Positions 6,929-9,616 of a stretch of DNA of 9,616 nt are shown in pieces. How positions within the stretch are numbered: the stretch's first letter is position 1; each line of letters starts with the position of its first letter. The stretch is from Pseudomonadota bacterium (GTDB taxonomy: Bacteria > Pseudomonadota > Gammaproteobacteria > Xanthomonadales > Xanthomonadaceae). Location of the stretch: positions 1-9,616 of the forward strand of contig JAEWFH010000044.1 in NCBI GenBank assembly GCA_023388955.1, read 5' to 3'. The notes beneath the pieces were generated by a model that did no database searches, had not been told where the DNA came from, and saw only the letters and a program-made list of their open reading frames with translations. A program made the position numbers and the translations under genes.

Positions 6929-7783
6929 ATGACCCAACGCTCCCGCTTCCCGCTGCGCTTCGTCGCGCTCGCCCTGATCGTGCTGTTCGCCGCCAGCGGC
7001 TGCGCGATGTTCAAGAAGGACCGCGAGCAGCCGGAGAACGTCCCGGTCGAAACGCTCTACGAGGAAGGCCACCACGCGATGACGCGGGGCAACTGGAGTG
7101 GCGCGGCCACCACCTTCCAGCGGCTGGTCGCGCAGTACCCGTACGGTGCCTACACCGAGCAGGCGCTGATCGAGACCGCCTACGCCCAGTACAAGTCGGG
7201 CCGCCACGAGGAGGCGATCAGCAGCATCGACCGCTTCCTGCGTACCTACCCGACCCACCGCCACGCCGCCTACATGTACTACCTGCGCGGGTTGGTGAAC
7301 TCCAGCCGCGACACGGTGTTCCTGCAGCGCGTGTGGAGCCTGGACCCGAGTCGCCGCGACATGGCGACCCACCGCCAGGCCTACAACGATTTCGACATCG
7401 TCACCACGCGCTACCCCAGCAGCCGCTACGCCGCCGATGCCGCCGAGCGCAAGGCCGCGCTGGGCGAGGTGTTCGCCCGGCACGAGGTCGAGACCGGCCT
7501 GTACTACCTGCGCCGCACCGCCTACGTGGCGGCCACCGAACGCGCCAACTTCCTGCTCGAGACGTACCCGCAGAGCCGCTACCATGACGACGCGATCGCG
7601 CTGCTGGCCGCGGCCTACACCGGCCTGGGCAACCAGGACCTGGCGGCCAGCGCCCGCCAGCAGCTGCAGCAGGCCAACCCGGCGCATCCGTACCTGGCCG
7701 GCGAGTGGCCGCGCTACCCGGGCAGCTGGCGCAAGCTCAACCCGCTGGGGTCGGAGAAGACCGCCCTCGACGTGGAGTACTGA
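6929..7783 (+). CDS. bamD: Outer membrane protein assembly factor BamD (ComL/YfiO), lipoprotein
   Basis: BamD is the essential lipoprotein partner of BamA in the complex that folds beta-barrel proteins into the outer membrane; it sits on the periplasmic face and is built of TPR-like helix pairs. From ATG at 6929 the protein has 284 residues. A short basic stretch (TQRSRFPLR) is followed by a hydrophobic core (FVALALIVLFA) and the lipobox ASGC, so the lipidated cysteine is Cys25. The mature part shows tetratricopeptide features: ETLYEEGHHAMTRGNWSGAA, YPYGAYTEQALIETAYAQYK, YPTHRHAAYMYYLRGL, FDIVTTRYPSSRYAADA and ETYPQSRYHDDAIALLAAAY. An in-frame TTG four codons upstream (6917) is possible, but the signal peptide is better proportioned from the ATG. 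Divergent rluD is the usual neighbour. Its stop is only 3 bp from the stop of convergent nadE. Confidence 0.95.
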   Translation: MTQRSRFPLRFVALALIVLFAASGCAMFKKDREQPENVPVETLYEEGHHAMTRGNWSGAATTFQRLVAQYPYGAYTEQALIETAYAQYKSGRHEEAISSIDRFLRTYPTHRHAAYMYYLRGLVNSSRDTVFLQRVWSLDPSRRDMATHRQAYNDFDIVTTRYPSSRYAADAAERKAALGEVFARHEVETGLYYLRRTAYVAATERANFLLETYPQSRYHDDAIALLAAAYTGLGNQDLAASARQQLQQANPAHPYLAGEWPRYPGSWRKLNPLGSEKTALDVEY

Positions 7784-7786
7784 CCT

Positions 7787-9421
7787 TCACCCCCGATACC
7801 CGTTGGTGATCGGGTAACGCCGCTCGCGGCCGAACGCCCTTCGCGACACCTTCGGGCCCGGGGCGGCCTGGTGCCGCTTCCATTCGCCGGTGCGCACCAG
7901 CGCGGCGATCCGCTCCACGGTGGCGGCGTCGAAGCCGGCACGGATGATCTCCGCGCTCGACTGCTCGCCGTCGATGTGCCGGCGCAGGATGGCGTCCAGC
8001 ACGTCGTAGGGCGGCAGGGAATCCTGGTCCTTCTGGTCGGCCCGCAGCTCGGCCGATGGCGGGCGCTCGATCACCCCGACCGGGACCACCGGGTCGCCGA
8101 CGGTGTTGCGCCAGCGCGCCAGGTCGTAGACCTCGGTCTTGTACAGGTCCTTCAGCGGCGCATAGCCGCCGGCCATGTCGCCGTAGATGGTGGCGTAGCC
8201 GACCGCGTACTCGCTCTTGTTGCCGGTGGTCAGCAGCAGCCCGTGGAACTTGTTGACCAGCGCCATCATGGTGGCGCCGCGGACGCGTGACTGCAGGTTT
8301 TCCTCGGTGGTGTCGACCGGCTGGCCTTCGAAGGTTCCGGCGAGCATGTCCAGGTAGGCCTGGAACGGCCCCTCGATCGGCAGGGTGATCATCCCAACGC
8401 CCTGTTCGGCGCACTGCTCGGCGGCCAGGTCGTTGGAAAGCCCGGCGGTGTAGCGCGAGGGCAGGCGCACGGCGGTGACGTTGCCGGCGCCCATCGCGTC
8501 GACTGCCAGTGCCAGCACCACCGAGGAGTCCAGCCCGCCCGACAGCCCCACCCAGGTGTGGGTGAAGCCGTTCTTGCGGGCGTAGTCGCGGATGCCGCAG
8601 ACCACCGCGCGCCAGGCCATCGCATCGCCGCTTTCGTCGCCTTCCTCGACCCATTGCACCGGCGCGAAGCGGCGCGAGGCAGGGTCGTGGTCGACCACCA
8701 GCAGCTGCTCCTGGAAGCCGACCGCGGCCGGGTGCACCGCCCCGTCGCCGTCGGCCACCAGCGAGCCGCCATCGAACACCACCGCGTCCTGCCCGCCGAC
8801 GCAGTTCACGTAGGCGATCGGCACCCCGTGGGCGCGCGTGGCGTCCTCCAGCAACTGGTCGCGGCGGCGGCGCTTGTCGTGCTCGAAGGGGGAGGCGTGG
8901 ATCGACACCACCAGTTCCGCCCCGGCCGCGACGGTGCTGGCCAGCGGCTCGTGGAACCACAGGTCCTCGCATACCAGCACGCCGACCTGCACGCCTCTGA
9001 GTTCGAACACGAAATCGCCGCCGTCGGGATCGACCTCGAAGTAGCGGCGCTCGTCGAACACCGCGTAGTTGGGCAGCTCGCGCTTGCGGTAGGTGTGCTC
9101 GATGCGCCCGTCGCGAAGCAGGCTGGCGGCGTTGTAGGCCACCGAGCCCACGGCCTCCGGCCAGCCCACGACGGCCGCGATGCCGGTCGCCGCGGCGGCG
9201 ATGCGCTCCATGGCCTGGTGGCAGTCGTGCAGGAAGGACGGCCGCAGCAGCAGGTCCTCCGGCGGATACCCGCTGAGCGCCAGCTCGGGGAACAGGATCA
9301 GGTCGGCCCCGTAGCCATCGCGGGCCTCCGCGATCAGTTCCACGATCTGGTTCGCGTTGTCCTCGACCGCCCCGACGGGGAAGTCGAACTGGGCCAGGGC
9401 GATGCGTAACGGCTGCGACAT
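7787..9421 (-). CDS. nadE: Glutamine-dependent NAD(+) synthetase
   Basis: NadE makes NAD from deamido-NAD, ATP and ammonia, the last step of NAD synthesis; this two-domain form takes the ammonia from glutamine. The protein has 544 residues. The N-terminal nitrilase-fold glutaminase (about 1-260) has its Glu-Lys-Cys triad: Glu46 in LFPELALSGYPPEDLL, Lys113 in YRKRELPNYAVFDERRYF and Cys151 in VLVCEDLW. The C-terminal synthetase has the pyrophosphatase loop GLSGGLDSSV (292-301), LLTTGNKSEYAVGYAT (396-411), YGDMAGGYAPLKDLYKTEVY (413-432), and KDQDSLPPYDVLDAILRR (464-481), and ends with PITNGYRG. All catalytic parts are intact, so it should not need the free ammonia that the short E. coli enzyme uses. 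A clear Shine-Dalgarno fixes the ATG at 9421. A palindromic repeat begins 22 bp upstream, so any promoter is inside or beyond it. Confidence 0.97.
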   Translation of the reverse strand: MSQPLRIALAQFDFPVGAVEDNANQIVELIAEARDGYGADLILFPELALSGYPPEDLLLRPSFLHDCHQAMERIAAAATGIAAVVGWPEAVGSVAYNAASLLRDGRIEHTYRKRELPNYAVFDERRYFEVDPDGGDFVFELRGVQVGVLVCEDLWFHEPLASTVAAGAELVVSIHASPFEHDKRRRRDQLLEDATRAHGVPIAYVNCVGGQDAVVFDGGSLVADGDGAVHPAAVGFQEQLLVVDHDPASRRFAPVQWVEEGDESGDAMAWRAVVCGIRDYARKNGFTHTWVGLSGGLDSSVVLALAVDAMGAGNVTAVRLPSRYTAGLSNDLAAEQCAEQGVGMITLPIEGPFQAYLDMLAGTFEGQPVDTTEENLQSRVRGATMMALVNKFHGLLLTTGNKSEYAVGYATIYGDMAGGYAPLKDLYKTEVYDLARWRNTVGDPVVPVGVIERPPSAELRADQKDQDSLPPYDVLDAILRRHIDGEQSSAEIIRAGFDAATVERIAALVRTGEWKRHQAAPGPKVSRRAFGRERRYPITNGYRG

Positions 9422-9426
9422 GAAAG

Positions 9427-9433
9427 CTCCCTT
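9427..9433 (-). promoter_or_regulatory. Ribosome binding site of nadE
   Basis: On the minus strand AAGGGAG precedes the nadE ATG by 5 nt. It is one of the two strong Shine-Dalgarno sequences in the window, the other being that of sucD, and it supports ATG 9421 as the start. Confidence 0.75.
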
Positions 9434-9442
9434 GCGTGATTA

Positions 9443-9555
9443 GCCCCCTCTCCCGCTTGCGGGAGAGGGCTGGGGTGAGGGCAGCTTCCGACGGGACGCC
9501 AAGAAGCAGCCCTCATCCGCCCTTCGGGCACCTTCTCCCGCTAGCGGGAGAAGGG
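9443..9555. repeat. Composite palindromic repeat element, copy 2
   Basis: This is a three-hairpin relative of the element at 2811-3026, in the same orientation. Hairpin one is CCCTCTCCCGC/GCGGGAGAGGG (9446-9469). The central hairpin pairs 9473-9488 with 9503-9518 (15 of 16 positions, one G-T pair, one mismatch) around a 14-nt loop. After GCCC/GGGC (9519-9529), hairpin three is a perfect 24-bp palindrome (9531-9554), CCTTCTCCCGCT and its complement. It shares with copy 1 the blocks CCCCCTCTCCCGCTTGCGGG, GGGGTGAGGGCAG and GCCCTCATCCGCCCTTCGGG. No open frame through it looks like a protein. It lies directly upstream of nadE and would be transcribed in the nadE leader if the promoter is to its right. 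Confidence 0.8.
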
Positions 9556-9616
9556 AGGAGTGCGCGGGCGAAGGACATTGGCGCATTCGCAGCCGCCGCA
9601 TCCGCGATCAGCTGCA
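9556..9616. other. Right edge of window, no gene identified
   Basis: These 61 bases show no recognisable coding sequence, promoter or RNA. A minus-strand frame entering from the right (reading QLIADAAAANAPMSFARALL and running into the repeat to a TGA) could be the end of an upstream gene, but it is too short to judge. Confidence 0.3.

Noticed and set aside
5785..7587. Plus-strand open frame of 600 codons opposite rluD and across bamD
   Set aside because: Out of frame with bamD and antisense to rluD and pgeF, which have clear family motifs. The translation has no recognisable domain.
9334..9531. Minus-strand 65-codon frame at the right end
   Set aside because: It is repeat sequence followed by nadE read out of frame.

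Overview
This is a GC-rich chromosomal window of housekeeping genes, most likely from a member of the Xanthomonadaceae/Lysobacteraceae (a Lysobacter- or Luteimonas-like gammaproteobacterium). Three things point there: the pilS-sucC-sucD order known from Xylella and Xanthomonas, the bamD / rluD-pgeF block shared with other gammaproteobacteria, and intergenic repeats of the CTCTCCCGCTTGCGGGAGAG type. No mobile-element gene, CRISPR array, tRNA or rRNA was found. The genus is an inference.

Layout. Positions 1-602 (minus) hold the 5' part of a membrane sensor kinase, PilS, cut by the left edge. A 148-bp divergent gap with a candidate promoter leads into sucC-sucD (751-2807, plus), the two subunits of succinyl-CoA synthetase. 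The next gap (2808-3093) is almost entirely a composite palindromic repeat. After it comes otsA (3094-4476, plus, GTG start), trehalose-6-phosphate synthase, with no otsB partner in view. A compact palindrome at 4484-4513 separates otsA from the convergent minus-strand genes rluD, pgeF and gloA, transcribed in that order from 6851 down to 4523. rluD and pgeF overlap by 17 nt.

The rluD and bamD genes diverge from a 77-bp gap in which one AT-rich heptamer can serve as a -10 box in both directions. bamD (6929-7783, plus) encodes the essential outer-membrane assembly lipoprotein. It converges on nadE (7787-9421, minus), a glutamine-dependent NAD synthetase, with only 3 bp between the stop codons. 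Upstream of nadE lies a second copy of the palindromic repeat (9443-9555), then 61 bases with no recognisable gene.

Functionally the window mixes central metabolism (SucCD, NadE), envelope work (BamD; PgeF in peptidoglycan fidelity), ribosome maturation (RluD), detoxification (GloA), osmolyte synthesis (OtsA) and type IV pilus regulation (PilS). I see no new multigene system. The least ordinary signals are in the non-coding DNA: two repeat copies whose central hairpin keeps its fold while its distal sequence changes, and the shared -10 between rluD and bamD.
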